Shown: positions 48,001 to 62,053 of the stretch, piece after piece
How positions within the stretch are numbered: the first letter of the stretch is position 1
How the letters are laid out: each line of letters begins with the position of its first letter
The notes under the pieces: generated by a model
Databases searched by the model: none
What the model was told of the DNA's origin: nothing
The model's input: only the letters and a program-made list of their open reading frames with translations
NCBI RefSeq assembly: GCF_008831285.2
Contig: NC_045145.1
Location: 21,326,802 to 21,390,801 of the forward strand
Reading direction: 5' to 3'
Length of the DNA: 64,000 bases
Origin: Nymphaea colorata
Lineage: Eukaryota; Streptophyta; Magnoliopsida; Nymphaeales; Nymphaeaceae
Made by a program: the position numbers and the translations under genes

Positions 48001-51000
48001 TCTCATGAAAAACAAAATATCTACATACAGAATGCGTTTTCACATGGACTGTGACTAGATTTGAAGTTTAAAGCCATTCATTTGTTATCTTGTCTGCAGC
48101 TACTGACTGGTGGAACTCTCTTATCACGAGATCGGGAATTCATTGTTTTTTACAGAGGGAAAGATTTTTTGCCTCCTGCTGTTTCAAATGCAATTAAAGA
48201 CCGAAGGAAGCATATGCTCTATGAAGAGCACAAACTGGAAAGTGAGAATATTATTTCACCTCCTCATGGTGCTGTGGAGTCTGGAGTGAAGCATCCTGAA
48301 CTTGTTTCTTCAACTGCAGTCCTGGATGTAAAAGGTCCAGCAGGAAGTAAACTTGATGATGAACAAAGAAGGCTGGACTTGGCTCGTTCAGCTATGCGAA
48401 GGATGGACGTCAGACTTTCTATGGTATGTCACCTGCAACATAGGTTATCGCGGTTGCATTTCCTAATTAAGAGTATCTTGTTAATTTGAAATAAAGCAAA
48501 GAAATAAACTTTATACTTCTAAATTTTATTGTTCAACTGTTATTTGGACTTTTGGAATTTCTTTTTCTATACTTCGATAGGCAGTAGAGAAGAAAGAAGA
48601 GGCCGAAAGGGAACTGGTGGAACTGGAGAGTAAAATTGATAGTGCAGAACCTATACTTGATCGGGAAGCCGTAACAGAGGAAGAAAGATACATGTTACGA
48701 AAGCTTGGACTGAGGATGAAGGCCTTTTGTGTTTTGGGTGAGCTGTGATTCTGATTATTCAGTGTAGATATGAATGTTCTCTTTAGTTTTTCTGCCGTTT
48801 TACCATGAGTCCCATTTCCTACTCTCTTTCTCTCTCTCTCTGTTACTTTTCCTTCTATGAAGGTAAAATTTGAATATCATTTTGTTGTGTGACTGTTGAG
48901 TTCCTGTGAAGGACTGTGGACTTCGTAGTTTAAGCATTTGCCATTGAAATCAATAAAACAGTGCACTACGCCCTCTCAATAGAGCAGCATACTATGTGTA
49001 CTCAATTTAAAGTACTCCAACTATACCTGGTGTTATGGCATGCTGTTTTATTTCTGGTTCATTGTCTCAAAGATTATGAACCCTGGTTCATTAAAGATTG
49101 TGAACCCTGTTCGTCTTCTTCCTATTAATTTGTCAGGGGTTGTCTGTTAAAACATTGGGGTTTTCTAACTGGGGCATACCTCCATCTGCCTTCAGGAAGA
49201 CGAGGAGTTTTTGATGGCACAATTGAAAATATGCATCTTCATTGGAAGTATAGAGAGCTTGTAAAGATAATTTCAAAAGATCGGTGCATTGAAGATGTCC
49301 AAAGAACAGCTCGAATATTAGAGGCAGAAAGTGGGGGGATATTAGTGGCTGTTGAAAGGGTGAACAAGGGATATGCTATAATTGTATATCGTGGGAAAAA
49401 CTATGTTCGCCCTGATAATCTGAGACCTCGTACCCTTTTAAGTAAAAGGCAAGCAATGAAGCGGTCAATAGAAGAACAACGCTACAGTGTGAGTTCTCCT
49501 GTGTAACCCTATGAGCCTTTGCCTTCCTTCTTGCATTTAAATGTTTAGAAATTCTCATTATCTAACTTTTTGTCTTCTGCTTTGTTGATTTAGTCATTGA
49601 AGCTTCATGTCCTAAAGCTCGGGAAAAACATAGAGAAGATTAAAGATCAGATGGTGAGGGCCTCAATTCACCTCTTTGCTTTTGCTAGACAATATGAGAG
49701 CCTGCCATATTTTTACATATTGGTTGCATTATTGTGTGCTAATACATAAACATGCATGGATAGAGTAGATGAACGGATTGTGTTCACAACTATTCTCAGT
49801 TCAACAATGCTGTTTCTTTTATTCATATGTTATTGCAGCCTAAGTTTGAGAATGGGGTGACACCATGATTAACTACCTGAACAACCACTGTTCCCAAAGT
49901 ACTCTGACCTTTTACTTTATTTAAATTTTTTGGTGCACAAATATTTCTGACAGCATATAATTGCTATTTTTTTCTTTTTAATATCTCATGTGAAAAGGCT
50001 TCTGAAAGATATGCTGGATTGATGCATGCCTCCAAGTACGGTGAGATAAAACCATCCACAACTGAAGGTAAAAGTAATTCTTCGCTGGATAAATCTGAAG
50101 CGTCAGCAGCCATAGATAATGTGAAGGTAAGCTCCCAACTTATAGTGCTGCTGGTTATGTGGTCTTTTCATCTTCACTTCGTTGACTTTTTGCGGACAGG
50201 ATAACATGTCAAGAATGATTGCTTCCGACAGTGAAGATTTCTCTGAAACAGATGGAGAGGGTGATGCATCTGGAAACGAAAGTGGAGATGGGGATTCATC
50301 TTCACCTGATGATGCTAGGGTAAGTTGCAGTTTCTGCAAAAAATGTTATGATACTTCACCTTCTGTGCATAAGAGCTCATTTGATTATATATTTGTCTGA
50401 AGTTTCCATTACAGGCCACCCTTGCATTTGATAATCAGAGGCAATTCAATTCACAAGTCAGAGAAGACCCATCAGAGTTGGTGCTTGGTGCTGCCTCCAC
50501 ACTTACAGACCCTGAAGATAATGATTTGGATGCTCGGAATATATTCAGAGCTGCACCTCTTTCAAACAAAGAAAGGCTTCTCTTAAGAAGACAAGCCCTC
50601 CTCATGAAGAAGCGGCCTGTTCTTGCCATTGGTAAGCCTCAACTTCTATTTGTGCCAGCAGTATTACTGTGCTGGTCTGTAGCCTTCACCTGCTGTTGAA
50701 TCATTCTTCTCTACAGATTTTTATTGTTTGCATTAGTTTTCATTCAAGTTGGTCTGAAATCAGGACGAAATAACGTTATTACTGGTGTTGCCAATGCGAT
50801 CCTGACACACTTCAAGAAGAAACCTCTTGCCATTGTGAATGTCAAAGGTAGAGCTAAGGGAACATCAATCCGGGAGTTAGTTTTCAAGCTTGAGGTAAGG
50901 ATTTCAGAGTTGCTCTGTTTAATCTCCGTGTCATGTCAAGGCTTTTGTTTTCTTTTGGCATTATCCTTTCTTAATGATGGGGAACCCTCAAACGTCTTGT

Positions 51001-51325
51001 CTTTATTGAGCCTATCCTATAGTAGTAAATATTGGTTGGTACCGACTATATATTGTATGACTTACGCATTGCAATTTTGTGACCCTTTATTTCATTAACT
51101 TTGCAGCAAGCGACTGGGGCTGTATTAGTGTCTCAAGAGCCCAACAAAGTCATATTATACAGGGGTTGGGGTGCCAACGAGGAGAAGCCTGGTAGCAGAA
51201 GTATTAATTCAAAAGCTGCCAAGAATGCGGGTAATGGAGGTGCAGTTTCTCCAGAAGTTATGGCCGCCATCCGATTTGAATGTGGATTAGCAGATGCTGA
51301 AGACGCAGAAGGTACTCTTGAGTAG
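45020..51325 (+). CDS. CFM2: Four-CRM-domain chloroplast intron-splicing factor, CFM2-like, 12 exons
   Basis: Exons are 45020-45700, 46736-47267, 47355-47485, 48100-48423, 48581-48737, 49196-49488, 49594-49653, 49998-50126, 50200-50319, 50415-50631, 50764-50894 and 51107-51325. They join in frame to 997 residues. CRM domains derive from bacterial YhbY and bind RNA. Four are visible: about 164-245 ([12 protein letters not shown] to LYRG), 383-475 ([13 protein letters not shown] to VFYRGKD), 588-680 ([11 protein letters not shown] to VYRGKNYV) and 858-948 ([11 protein letters not shown] to LYRGWG). Short [12 protein letters not shown]-like helical and acidic Ser-rich linkers (770-809) separate them. 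Four domains and about 1000 residues match CFM2 rather than CFM3, CRS1 (three) or CAF1/2 (two). In Arabidopsis CFM2 helps splice the trnL-UAA group I intron and the ndhB, ycf3 and clpP introns. The His/Ser/Pro-rich N-terminus fits a transit peptide. ATG 45020 is the first in frame; Met7 and Met16 are alternatives. The first donor is the weak GAG|GTTGAT. Confidence 0.93.
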
Positions 51326-52331
51326 ACTTTTGGTGGTGGTATTTGAGCAAGCTCCAACAAAATCAATGATGAGCAGAAGAATCTCTCTCTCTCTCTCTCT
51401 CATGTTGTATCTTGTAATAAGTATTATGTAATTCTTAATTCTTAATTAATAGATTATTATCATTTTCATTCGTTTACGGTGGCCAGCAGGTCGTTCACAT
51501 ATCTTCATAATTCACATTAATATAATGTATGACATTTATTAGAGTACGTGAAATAGCAAAAAATCGTCAAGTAGCGTCTCCAGGATAGAAGTGTTTTGAA
51601 TTTAAGACGACAAATGACCAGCGCAAAAAATTTGCTTGAGACAATACATATGCTCATGGTGTTCTTGCTAGTTCGTTGATTACCATATACACACAAAACT
51701 AGTTATGTTTCCTTTTACTAAATTAAAACATTGGGTAACTTACTACACTCTGACAATCTGCAGATGCACTTTCTAGGTTTTACCTTACACCTGAAAATTG
51801 CAGCGGTATTTCATTACACACCCAGCATTTCCCTTTTCTGGTAAAGCAATCTATATCCTTTATCCTTAGAAAGAGGTTATAGTCACTTATGTGAAATGAA
51901 GCTGCCTAAACTTAAAAGAGCCTCTTCAGTTCACCTATTTCCCCTTTTGTTCTTTCAAAAACCCACGCCGGTAATATTTCGGCTGTCTTGATCAGGTGAT
52001 TGATGGATTATGTTTTCCCTTTTTGTTACTCTTCTATCTGGAGGATGAACAGCAAGAAATCCCCAAAACTAGCTAGTTTCTTTATAAATTATATCTTACA
52101 CTTTACAGCTAGGCTCTACTGACATTTTCTCCACAAAAAATTTCTTCCCTGTTGGTGATCAAGATGAATTGCAACTGAAGCATCTTGAATGGATGGCTGA
52201 GAGCAGTACTGTTATCAGAATCGGCCTTAGTAGGCTGATTAGCAATTCAAGTTAGTAGCTGGTTCAAGAGTTTCATGTCCTAGTTTCTAAATATTTCTCA
52301 AATAATTTAAGAATTTTTTTCTTCTTATTCT

Positions 52332-52370
<39 letters not shown>

Positions 52371-54300
52371 GTATGTATATTTATTTATTTATATTTATAT
52401 TTATATATAGGTCTTGGACAACTTGAATCAGGAATAAAATTAAACACCTCAAATGATATGCTTAAGCATATCCTTAACAAAATTAATCTAGATATATTAA
52501 GGCTTTCATCATTGCTTGTTTATTATTAAAGACAAATAAGCACCTAAGAAGAAAGACCATAGGCTGATAATGAAGAGCCAAGACTGGATTACTTGGGAGG
52601 ACTGTACCCACAAAAATCTCTCAGTTACCACCCCTTGATCACTTATACTACTCTAAACATCTGACTGCATCTTCCAGAAATGGAAAATTTTTGCTCTCAG
52701 GCATGATCCCGGGCAGATACTTGGGAAGTTCCCTCTCCGCCGGGTCTGTCACGAGGGAAACGAAAACCAAGATTTGCTTCATACATTGGTTCAAGCTGAT
52801 TCTCTAAAAAAGTGGACTTCTACCATCGAATCTTTAGAGTGCTTTTGTTGTATTATCATCGGTTAAAAACACAGATCGTCTTGTTACCTCTACTTGGTCT
52901 TTTTTTTTATGAGAAAAAAGTATATGGAGCACCGCGGCCTTTAGATCTTGCACAGCAACCAGACTCAGTCCTGAGATTGGGAAGGGCATCTTATAGGTAA
53001 GAGATGAAACTAGCCATCTCATTTCTTAGAGGGAGGGCAAGGGCAGGTTGGCCTGGCTTTGGGCTGAGCTCTGGGGTTAGGGAATTCTCTGATGATACTA
53101 GGCCAGCCCGATCGCGTAAAAATCTGTGTTAGTTATGTGGCCAATGACGACGGTCTTCCCCACAATCTATCTTCTCCCGTTGAATGTACCATGTTTTCAG
53201 CTTGGTGGCTAGATGGAGATGATGGTAACTGCATGGTTGCTGGCACCTCATTCGCTTTCAGACGCGTCGACGGAGGAGATGGTGGTGGACTCCGTCCGCC
53301 ATTGTTGCTCAAGGGGACGCTCCAAAGCGGTCGTGCTTAATCGTAGAAGGTGCCTATTAATCGGTATGTAGGCTTACATGCAAACGATAAAGACTTTTGA
53401 CGACATGAACTGGTTTAGTGTAAGCATAAGTATGCTTTTATATTCAGCTCTCTTAATAACATGTGACACCAATCAAACAATCTAGGGGTTTTTTTTGCTC
53501 CAAGTACTTTAATTACATTTACTTTTCTACGTGCAATGATATTTTGATTCCTTTGCAATAAACGAGGGGACCTGCCCAGGATTGCATTCGGAAACATCTG
53601 ATCACTTGGAAACCTATAAAGTTAGATTGCACAAGAGTGAACAAATTTGTGCATTTTGGTCTGAATACCTCAAAGCACCAAAAGATATGATGCTTTGTCT
53701 AATCTAACCTTAGCATGTCACTTACAACTAATTTAGTAGGAGACGCACGTTTGCTCGGCCAATTTAATTTGAAGCTTAAATGTATTTTTTCAATCATAAA
53801 AAAGTGAATGGCTCTTACAATACCAAAAGTTAAATGATAAAAGATCAAGATTTTCTACAATGTCAGTTTGAACCAAAACATTTTCAGTCATAAAAAAATG
53901 AATGGCTCTTACGATACCAAAAGTTAAATGATAAAAGGTCAAGATTTTATATAATATCAATTTGAACCAACCAATCCATCGTCATTTGCATCGGTTGATT
54001 GGTGTAGTTTGACCACCTACTGTAATTAGTTAATGTGGTTCTAAACTGCTCTTATGTACCCAAAGAAAAGTGATAAATAATGATAAATACACTGAAATAT
54101 TCAGATGATATGCATGCAAAAATATCCCTAGGTCTATAACTTGGGCGGAAGTATCCCCACTTATATGTTTTTTGGGAAATATACAAATTCCTCAAACCAT
54201 AAAAAACATTAATCACTCCATGTTTTTCATCTGTAGAACTTAGCAACCTGGCCGCATATTATCAAGAAACTAATTAGCACAAGTTGGACACGATTTTCCT
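51326..54300. other. CRM gene 3' UTR and intergenic DNA
   Basis: A CT tract lies at about 51384-51400 in the 3' UTR. (TA)n followed by (TG)n lies at about 52333-52375. Short frames in 52.8-53.6 kb have no domain. No gene is supported. Confidence 0.55.
53787..53974. repeat. 94-bp tandem duplication
   Basis: Two units of about 94 bp (53787-53880 and 53881-53974) share CATAAAAAARTGAATGGCTC, then TTACRATACCAAAAGTTAAA, TGATAAAAGRTCAAGATTTT and AATTTGAACCAA-like ends. About 10 differences indicate moderate age. Confidence 0.85.
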
Positions 54301-54310
54301 GGATCAAAAA

Positions 54311-54311
<1 letters not shown>

Positions 54312-54397
<86 letters not shown>
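54312..54397. repeat. Long (TA)n microsatellite
   Basis: About 86 bp of uninterrupted TA dinucleotides, the longest pure simple repeat in the window. It can extrude as a cruciform and its assembled length may not be exact. Confidence 0.96.
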
Positions 54398-54400
<3 letters not shown>

Positions 54401-57400
54401 TATATCAAATGCTTATATATAAAATATAGTTGACAAGCTTTATATGTTATTTCAATCTTCCAACATGAGAAGTTGGTGGTTCATAATTTCAACCTACATA
54501 TTGCTATTGATTGACAATCAAATCATTATGTCGACCAAGTGCACAATCCACGCCATCAACCGACGGCATCTTTGCATTTATCCGCGCGTCCCAACTGAAA
54601 CCCATGTTATGTAAACCGCGAAGTCCTACCAAGGTATCAACAAAGAGAACCAAGGCCATTTCTCCATGAAACAGGTCGATGACTTCCATTCGCACTTAAT
54701 TAACAGAATACCTAATATAAACTAGCATAAACTGTTCATCATGCACTAAGTATATAATTAATATTGTATGGTGCAATTAAGAGATGCCTGCATGTGCATG
54801 TGTGTCTGTGTGTATATATGCGCGCGCGCGTGCGTGCCAACAACTTTTCTGCAGTGATATTTGGAGAATACTGAGTGCAAACATTACTCATATGATAAAG
54901 TGATCAGTAAGGTGAAACTAAAAAATTATGCTAACTACATGAAGAGAGTGTATTACTGACGCGCATCAATGGCTCTGGCTACCATATCCGCAGTACCATA
55001 CATTCACTACAAGATCGTGATCATTTGTGATCTGATCGTGTTGAACACAATGATCATAAACTGGATGACTTTCAATGACAGGTCTTTCGATTTTGGAACT
55101 TCCATATCACCTGTTCAAGAATTTTTTTTCTCTCTATCTGCATAGCTAGTAGTGATGATATACTTTGTGCTTATGTGTTGTGTGTGAAGATGAGATCCAC
55201 GTTTCCGTATACATGGAGTAATTACACTTAAGTCGCAACGTAATAATGGTGGCAACTTGAACAACATGTACTGCTGATCTGTGAAAAAAAAATTAATAGG
55301 ACATGCATGTTTGATTCCTAGAAACCTCCATAACCAGTTCAAGAAATGGTTTTTTCTTTTTGTAAACCGGTTTCCTGATTTCTAGGCATGGCATAACTAT
55401 TTCATTAAATTTCATATGGTTCGTCTTCAATAATAGCATATAAAAGATCTAGAACTAATAAAATGCCTCCATGGCGCTCACCTGTGGGTCGAAATAATTT
55501 TTTCCTGATACACTGCGTTTGAATCAGCCAATAAATTAGTACGTTCATTTGAGAAGAATAGAGATCCGTAAAAATTTGAAGCAGATGCATTAACTTCTTC
55601 ATGGAAGAAAGTCGTAATCAGCCGAGATGGGAAACTGTGTCTCATCATTCTGCTTCCCTTCTCTATCATGATAACCAGAGAGCCACACAAGTACTTCTTA
55701 TAATTAAATGGAGAGCTGATTAGATCGATCCGATTAAATCATTTTCTTACAACAGAAGATCAACTACAGAGAACGAGATTGCACCACCAACGAAGAAAGT
55801 CTTAGTCATAACAAAACAAATAAAACTTGGTCACTCAGTCGACCACTTAATTATAACAAGAGTCATAGAACATATCCTAATCCCCTACCAGAAACCTCTT
55901 ACACCCACAGAGTCGGTGAAGATCAACACTTTCTCAGTTCTCACCAACATATCATAATAATCACAAATAACATGAAGGAGACACCAGTAGACGCCACAGA
56001 CACTATCAAACCACGAATCAACAAATACACTTAGAAAGTTTCACCTTCTCATCTACATCGAGAAGAGTACATGGAAGCAGCTGCATAGATCGGACCAAGT
56101 CTGCTTGATTCCCCAGAAAGAAGTAGAAAAGGAAGAAAACCCACTTCACATCAGTGGGGGAAGAGGGTCATCACCTCAACGATGTTCAAGATGGCTGTGA
56201 ATCTTGAGGTGGGGAGAGAAGGAGAGGGAGAGGATCATGAAGAGAAGGAAGGAGAGAAGAGAGAGAGGGGATAATGATGGGATCTTGGTGGTATCAGGAA
56301 GGAAGCGAAGGGAAGCCATGATGAGGACGATGATCGTGTCTTGCATCGAAAGCAGAGAAAAAATTCTCAAGGTGCTGCGTCTCTTCCGGGAGGCCATCGA
56401 GGGCCTTTCACATGGGATAGGGGGAAACTGTGATGATGAAAACCATGGTGCATCCTTTTCCCTAAAAAGGAGCAGCAGGACAGGACTTGAGAATTTTTTT
56501 TTTTCAACTTGCTTTCTTTGAAAACTTAATTAATTTGGCAATTAATCTTTTGATCATGTTATTCATTTTTCAGGTTAGTATGAAAATGGAGTGAACAACT
56601 AGAGATGTCAATGGATTGGACGCAGCCCGAGATCCGATTCAAATTGGGTAGCTATTATTCACGTTTGTCAATGAAAATAGGATCTGACCATAAAACAATT
56701 GGGTTTACTCAACTTTCTTGATATATTTAGTCTTCTTGGAAGCTTACATGAGATATTAATTGTAATGAATATTCAAAATTAGTTCCTTAGAAAATATCGA
56801 TATTCGGATTTCAGTACACTACTTATGCTTTTGCCTAGTTGGGAATTGGAAATCCGTCTGGGAATCAAACAAGATAATAATATATTATATTATTTACATA
56901 CAATCTTCGTGGCGATCATTAATTATTAGATCTAAGTTTCTAACTAGAACCTGAACCATCCACATATCCTTGACTATTGGAACAACAAAGTACTGAATAA
57001 CGAAGAAGGCTCAGCAATTGGGGTAGAGTCCAGAGTTCAATCTATGATCACATGCATGAACGAGGAGGAATAATTGAACGTACGTCGCGCCCGAGTGTAA
57101 TGTGATCGGTACTTTGGCTTGCTTAACATTTTACTTTTTGTTAATTTACCCAGTCCGATCGAACGGTTCGATATCTGATGGGTCCGGTACTTGGTTCTTA
57201 TTTATTGGAGATTACTGTGCACCAGTACTCTGCAATTTTTGCTTTCATTGTTTTTTGGTCATCGGACGACGACTTTTAACTAGATATGGACACAGAAAAA
57301 ATGGAAGGTTATAAGCTAGCTCTCAAAAATGACCCACTGTGTGGTATGTAGGATCCTATGTTTTATAAATCAGCTTTCTCCAAATTTTTCTGGTTTTTTA

Positions 57401-58380
57401 TAAACAATTTTAGGGTGAGTGAGAGGAAATCCCTCTACCCAAGTGAAGGTTGAAGCCTCCTTCCTTCTATTTTTTATGTTGATAGGATTTAGGGCTGTTT
57501 TTGGTGCCTCGGAATGCACGCTCGGCTTACATATAACTATCGGCTCCTTTTGAAACACAAAAAATTGAAGAGCTTGAAAAAGGAATTGACCGACCATTGC
57601 ACCAACTTCTGAATGGCTTTATATAAAAAAATGTTAAAAAAGAATTTCAAACAAACACGCTTAAAGAATTAAAAGCAATAAAAGCCGTGCCTAACTTTTC
57701 GATATTATCAGAAACACGTGTACACCTAAATTTTGCACCATCAATAGAAAATGACATTTTGTCAACTAACCCTAGGCTATTACCAACATAAACTGCGCAT
57801 AATGCAAAAAAGATTAAAATACCCTAAATTGAAAAGCAAATTTGAACTTCATTAGTTCGTCTAACTATATTCAATAGAAGAAAATGAAAAATAATTTTGT
57901 ACTCGAAAAAGCTAGCTAAACTCAATAATTGGAATTATAAGACAAGTTTAAATTTGATACAGAGAACTGTTAAAAATGATTGAAACCAAAGATATGCTTC
58001 ATTTACATTCATATTTTACTACCCACAGTCAATGTCATGGATGGCCGATAGTTTGGCAATTGTCTCTTTGCTGTCAGGTTATAATCTGACAGTCTATGTT
58101 CCAGTCCCCACCACGTCTCAGTTCACTAGTTCAGGCTTTTTTTTTTATTATTAATTGAAATACCACTTCGATTCGTATGATCTACTCAAATTAGTTTGTA
58201 TACAACACACACACATAGCAGAATAAAAGAGTCAAATGTTATATATTGGTCGTTCGATTGTTATAAATTAAAAATTTGTTGCTAAAAAATAATCGTTAAA
58301 TTAACGTTAACCATAGTTTATAATCAGTGACCGTTTATAGTGGCTGTGGCACGATGTATAGTCGTTTTAGTGATGAATTT
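54398..58380. other. Intergenic DNA
   Basis: No supported gene. A (GT)n(GC)n run lies at about 54798-54835. Two opposing frames at 56176-56521 (73 codons on -, 105 codons on +) are rich in Arg/Glu or Leu/Ser and look like by-products of a purine-rich strand. CTAGAGATGTCAATGGATTG at about 56600 resembles the left terminus of a common plant transposon, but no matching right end was found. Confidence 0.5.
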
Positions 58381-58480
58381 TAAAATTTTAATTATCCGGC
58401 AACTATTCAATACACAGCAGCATTGAACTTTAAAATTTTAATCATCCGGCAACTATTCAATACACAGCAGCATTGAACTT
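58381..58480. repeat. Near-perfect 50-bp tandem duplication
   Basis: Two 50-bp units (58381-58430 and 58431-58480) each start TAAAATTTTAAT and end CAGCAGCATTGAACTT. I see one difference, ATTATCC against ATCATCC, so the duplication is recent. Confidence 0.93.
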
Positions 58481-59772
58481 TTCTGCTGTAAAATCGACTG
58501 CTCAGGTCTAGTGATAATGGAGTATCCCATTCTCTTCCAGAACCACAGGCTAGACACATAATTGAGTTCCAAACCGGACCCATGTGGTTCTCTCTTCCTA
58601 GAAATTGATGGTTGATCATGATTATGTCTTCCGCTAAAGTACTATGTCAGTTTTGAAAATTTAAGGTTGTGTTTGTTTCACCGTAGATTTCAGACCTGTA
58701 GTGATTTGAAATGCAAATCTAGGTTTAAGATTCGACTGCTTTCCTGCCTTCCATCCCACTTTAAATTCATGGTTTTTTAACGTATTTAAAATCCATGAGA
58801 TCTCTCAAAACATACCTTTTTATACAGCCTTCGATCTTAGATAGAGACCATCAAACACAATCTAATTGTTGTTGATTTTCGTCTTTTTGATTGTTGGGAA
58901 AAAATACGTTGTTTAAGAAGGTTACAGTCATTGGAGTAAACAAAAGCACAGTGGCATTTCATCTGTATGTAGCTTGGGACGACGAAAACTGAGAAGGGCA
59001 CTGACAGCGGCGCTCCCTCTAATTTCATTATAATATCATTTTTCATGGGCTGTGGCGCACACCAACCCCATGTATATCCATCACTGGACATGGAGATGGG
59101 GTGCCAACAGTAGTTAATTATCTAATTAACCGGATATTTCGTCATAATCTTGCTAGAATCCATTGTAACACATAAAACTAAGAAAGAAAAAAAGAAGGAT
59201 GGTAGGTTTGTGTTCATTTCAATGTTATTGATATTATCGATATCAGAAAATGGGACATGGATTGGTTATACAGAACTTACTGCATGGAAAGTTGGCCTTA
59301 TCCGCGTGTTGTATCGAGGTGAATCGACCTACTTTCTAGATCGTATTGATAACTTTGATCCATTCAAGGGACCAGGTAGCCCCCGTGTTTTTTGTATTAA
59401 TATTTCAAGTAAAGGAAAAGTACCACTAACAGTTTCGGATCAAGCATATATTTACTAATTTCATGTCATGATAAAGAGAAAGGGCACTTCATGCTCCATT
59501 AATTCCTCTACCATGACGAAGACATACTGGCTAGCACATAAATTGTGAACCACTGAATATGGGCCTCTTGCCCTAATATAAAAGTCAAGCCCTCAAAGAA
59601 AAAGGTTCATCCACTCCCTCGTTCTTACTGATCATTTTCAACAATGGGTGGAAGAGAAACTGTGAAAAATCCAAGGCCTTAGCCCCCTCCTAAATGGGCT
59701 ACATCTACATCTAGCCTAAGAAAAAGTTCAGTGCAGGGAAAAAGTCAATGACTACCTCATTCAAGTGGTAGA

Positions 59773-59807
<35 letters not shown>

Positions 59808-59958
59808 GTGTGTGTATTCTAAAACTAGCTTATAAGGATAATTACCAAGCATTTTTAGGGTTAGGTTTTCCAGCATGACTAGTCACATTATTAAATCTGT
59901 TTTAGCTGAGCTACCAGAGAACGTTCATGATGGAATACTTCATTGTTAAGAGAGTGAC

Positions 59959-59996
<38 letters not shown>

Positions 59997-61767
59997 AAAG
60001 TGTGAAGCATTTATAGGGTTAGGGTATCCACCATGAGTCACATCATCAAATCGGTTTCAGTGGGATTAGTAAAGAATGTTCATGAGGGAAGACTCCATTG
60101 CAAGACGTGTGGGGTCGTCAGTACTCATGGGGAAAGTTAAGGATAAAATGGCTGCCCTGTTGAAGGCAACATTGTGAGTCTTGATCTTTCTTTCAAATCT
60201 GCTGATATGCATATCCTGTTGGGCTACTTTTGTTTTTATTTAAAAAATAATAATAAATAACTTAAAATGTTTAACCAGAAAATGTTTAATATTGCAAGAC
60301 TCGTATCGGGCAGAACCGCTTCAGTTTGCAGCCGGTTTGTTATAGCAGTTGATACGGCCAATATGAGAACGATATAAATTTGCAACCGTACACACTATTG
60401 TCATGCATCGTCAGAGAGGGAGCTTGGGTGAAAAGTGGGAGGACTCATCTAAAGACACTTTGTGAACGTAGTGTGAATCTGGTTTAAAGATTAAAACAGG
60501 TTTGTAAAACAGCAGTTTGAATTTGCTTCATTTGATGCACAGGAAATGTCAAACACAAGAAATTTTACCCTATGTTTTTCATTGAGTTTGAAAAAAATTT
60601 CTCTGCCAAAAAAGTCGGACCTCTCTAAGTCTGATTTTTTTTCGCTTTTTGTTGAAAATTTTGACGTCCTCTGCATCACACGTTACCTTAAAATTTGAAA
60701 CTCTCGCAGTATTTTGCTTGGTGGTTAAGGCTCGCTTAAGTTTGCTTTTCAAGAAGGAACATTAACTGGTCGAATGGTACGTGGACTAAAAGTACGGTAG
60801 TGTTTGATAGGCTGCTGGAACATTATTCCCCCGAGTCCGAGAGCTAAAAGTTTTATAATTGAGAAGATAAGAGACCGTATATTGTTCGGCCCACATGAGC
60901 GTGGATGAAGGGCTTCAATATCACGATGAGACATGGGCGCGTCAAGATCTTTCCGTTGATGTTCATGGTTGTTATTCACATATCCGTATATAACAAGAAA
61001 AAAAAAGAAGTAGATGTTGATAGTTGGCGATCACCAAGGTGACAGAATGAGATCATAAGGAGATGCACGTCTGTCAGAAAGATTTGTGCTTTTCTATTCT
61101 CTTTTCATTGTTTAATAATATTTTGCTGGTTTTTCACAGAATTTATCCAGACCAGAACAACAGAGATTTCCAGATGTCGAACTCTGCACCTACTTCATCA
61201 ACTTCAACGGTGTTTTGATCATGATCACTGCTGCTATGGATAGCGCTTGATTGTTAGTCAAGTACCCAGTGTATGACTTGCAGTAATGCCGATCTGGTAG
61301 AAGTATGAAGTAAATGCTTAAAGCCTACCATGCTCACGCTTCTTTCTGTTTTTAATATATTAAGAACAGAATTTTAATGGGTAGTCATATTTTTTTTGAA
61401 AAAAAAAATAGTTGATAGCACTGATTCTTCTTTCAAACATCATTGTGATGATTCTGTGTTTTATTTACCACATCCTGATGGTCACCAGTTCATCCTGGCA
61501 GCCGTTGTCGCCACTAACATTGCCATTGAACGCCGCTGCAACCAACATCATCATCGCCGTCACCGGCCATCGCTCTCCCTTTGTTTTCCCTCTGCTTTTG
61601 CCTACGACAGCTTGATTTGTTCATGAAAAATTATGTATAAGGTGTGCATTAAATTGCATTTCTAACTAAAATGAGAAAATTTCAAATTAATTACTAAGGC
61701 TCTTGAGGTCCTGAGCTCCACATGCATGTAATTTCTTCGTAGAACTGTATACGCTCAGATCGAAGGA
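58481..61767. other. Intergenic DNA with a diverged duplication and TA tracts
   Basis: No supported gene. (TA)n tracts occur at about 59778-59803 and 59960-59985. Segments 59848-59955 and 60001-60113 are diverged tandem copies: GCATTTWTAGGGTTAGG, then TCACATYATYAAATC, and GTTCATGAKGGAA. Both contain a TAGGGTT telomere-box-like motif. The rest is AT-rich without domains. Confidence 0.55.
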
Positions 61768-61775
61768 CTTACAAC

Positions 61776-61913
61776 CAGGGGCGGACTCCAAAAAAAAATT
61801 GACTTAAGGAGCGCTAGTTAAAAGCGCACCAATACATAAATGGATATAATTTTCATGAAATATCAATATAAAAATGAGAACTAGTTTATGGGTCACTGTA
61901 GGCAATGCCCCTG
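61776..61913. mobile_element. 138-bp hAT-like MITE with perfect 8-bp target duplication
   Basis: The element starts CAGGGGCGGACTCC and ends GGCAATGCCCCTG, so the outermost CAGGGGC is mirrored exactly. Both flanks read CTTACAAC (61768-61775 and 61914-61921), a perfect 8-bp duplication. The inside is AT-rich and non-coding. TIR sequence and duplication length point to the hAT superfamily. The element is distinct from the CAGTGGCG family at 10-29 kb, though related at the termini. Confidence 0.93.
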
Positions 61914-62031
61914 CTTACAACTGCATACATAACACATATTAATTTCCTTAACATATATTAATTTTCTTACTTCGGTAGAATCTCCAAATTAAACATGTGA
62001 TACTTTCAAATGTTAGTGCTTCAGTAGACGT

Positions 62032-62053
62032 GTGTGTGTGTGTGTGTGTGTGT
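62032..62053. repeat. (GT)n microsatellite
   Basis: About 22 bp of GT dinucleotides. Confidence 0.9.

Noticed and set aside
56176-56521. Opposing frames (73 codons on -, 105 codons on +), one with a hydrophobic stretch
   Set aside because: The composition follows a purine-rich strand; no domain, no splice partners and no recognised relatives.
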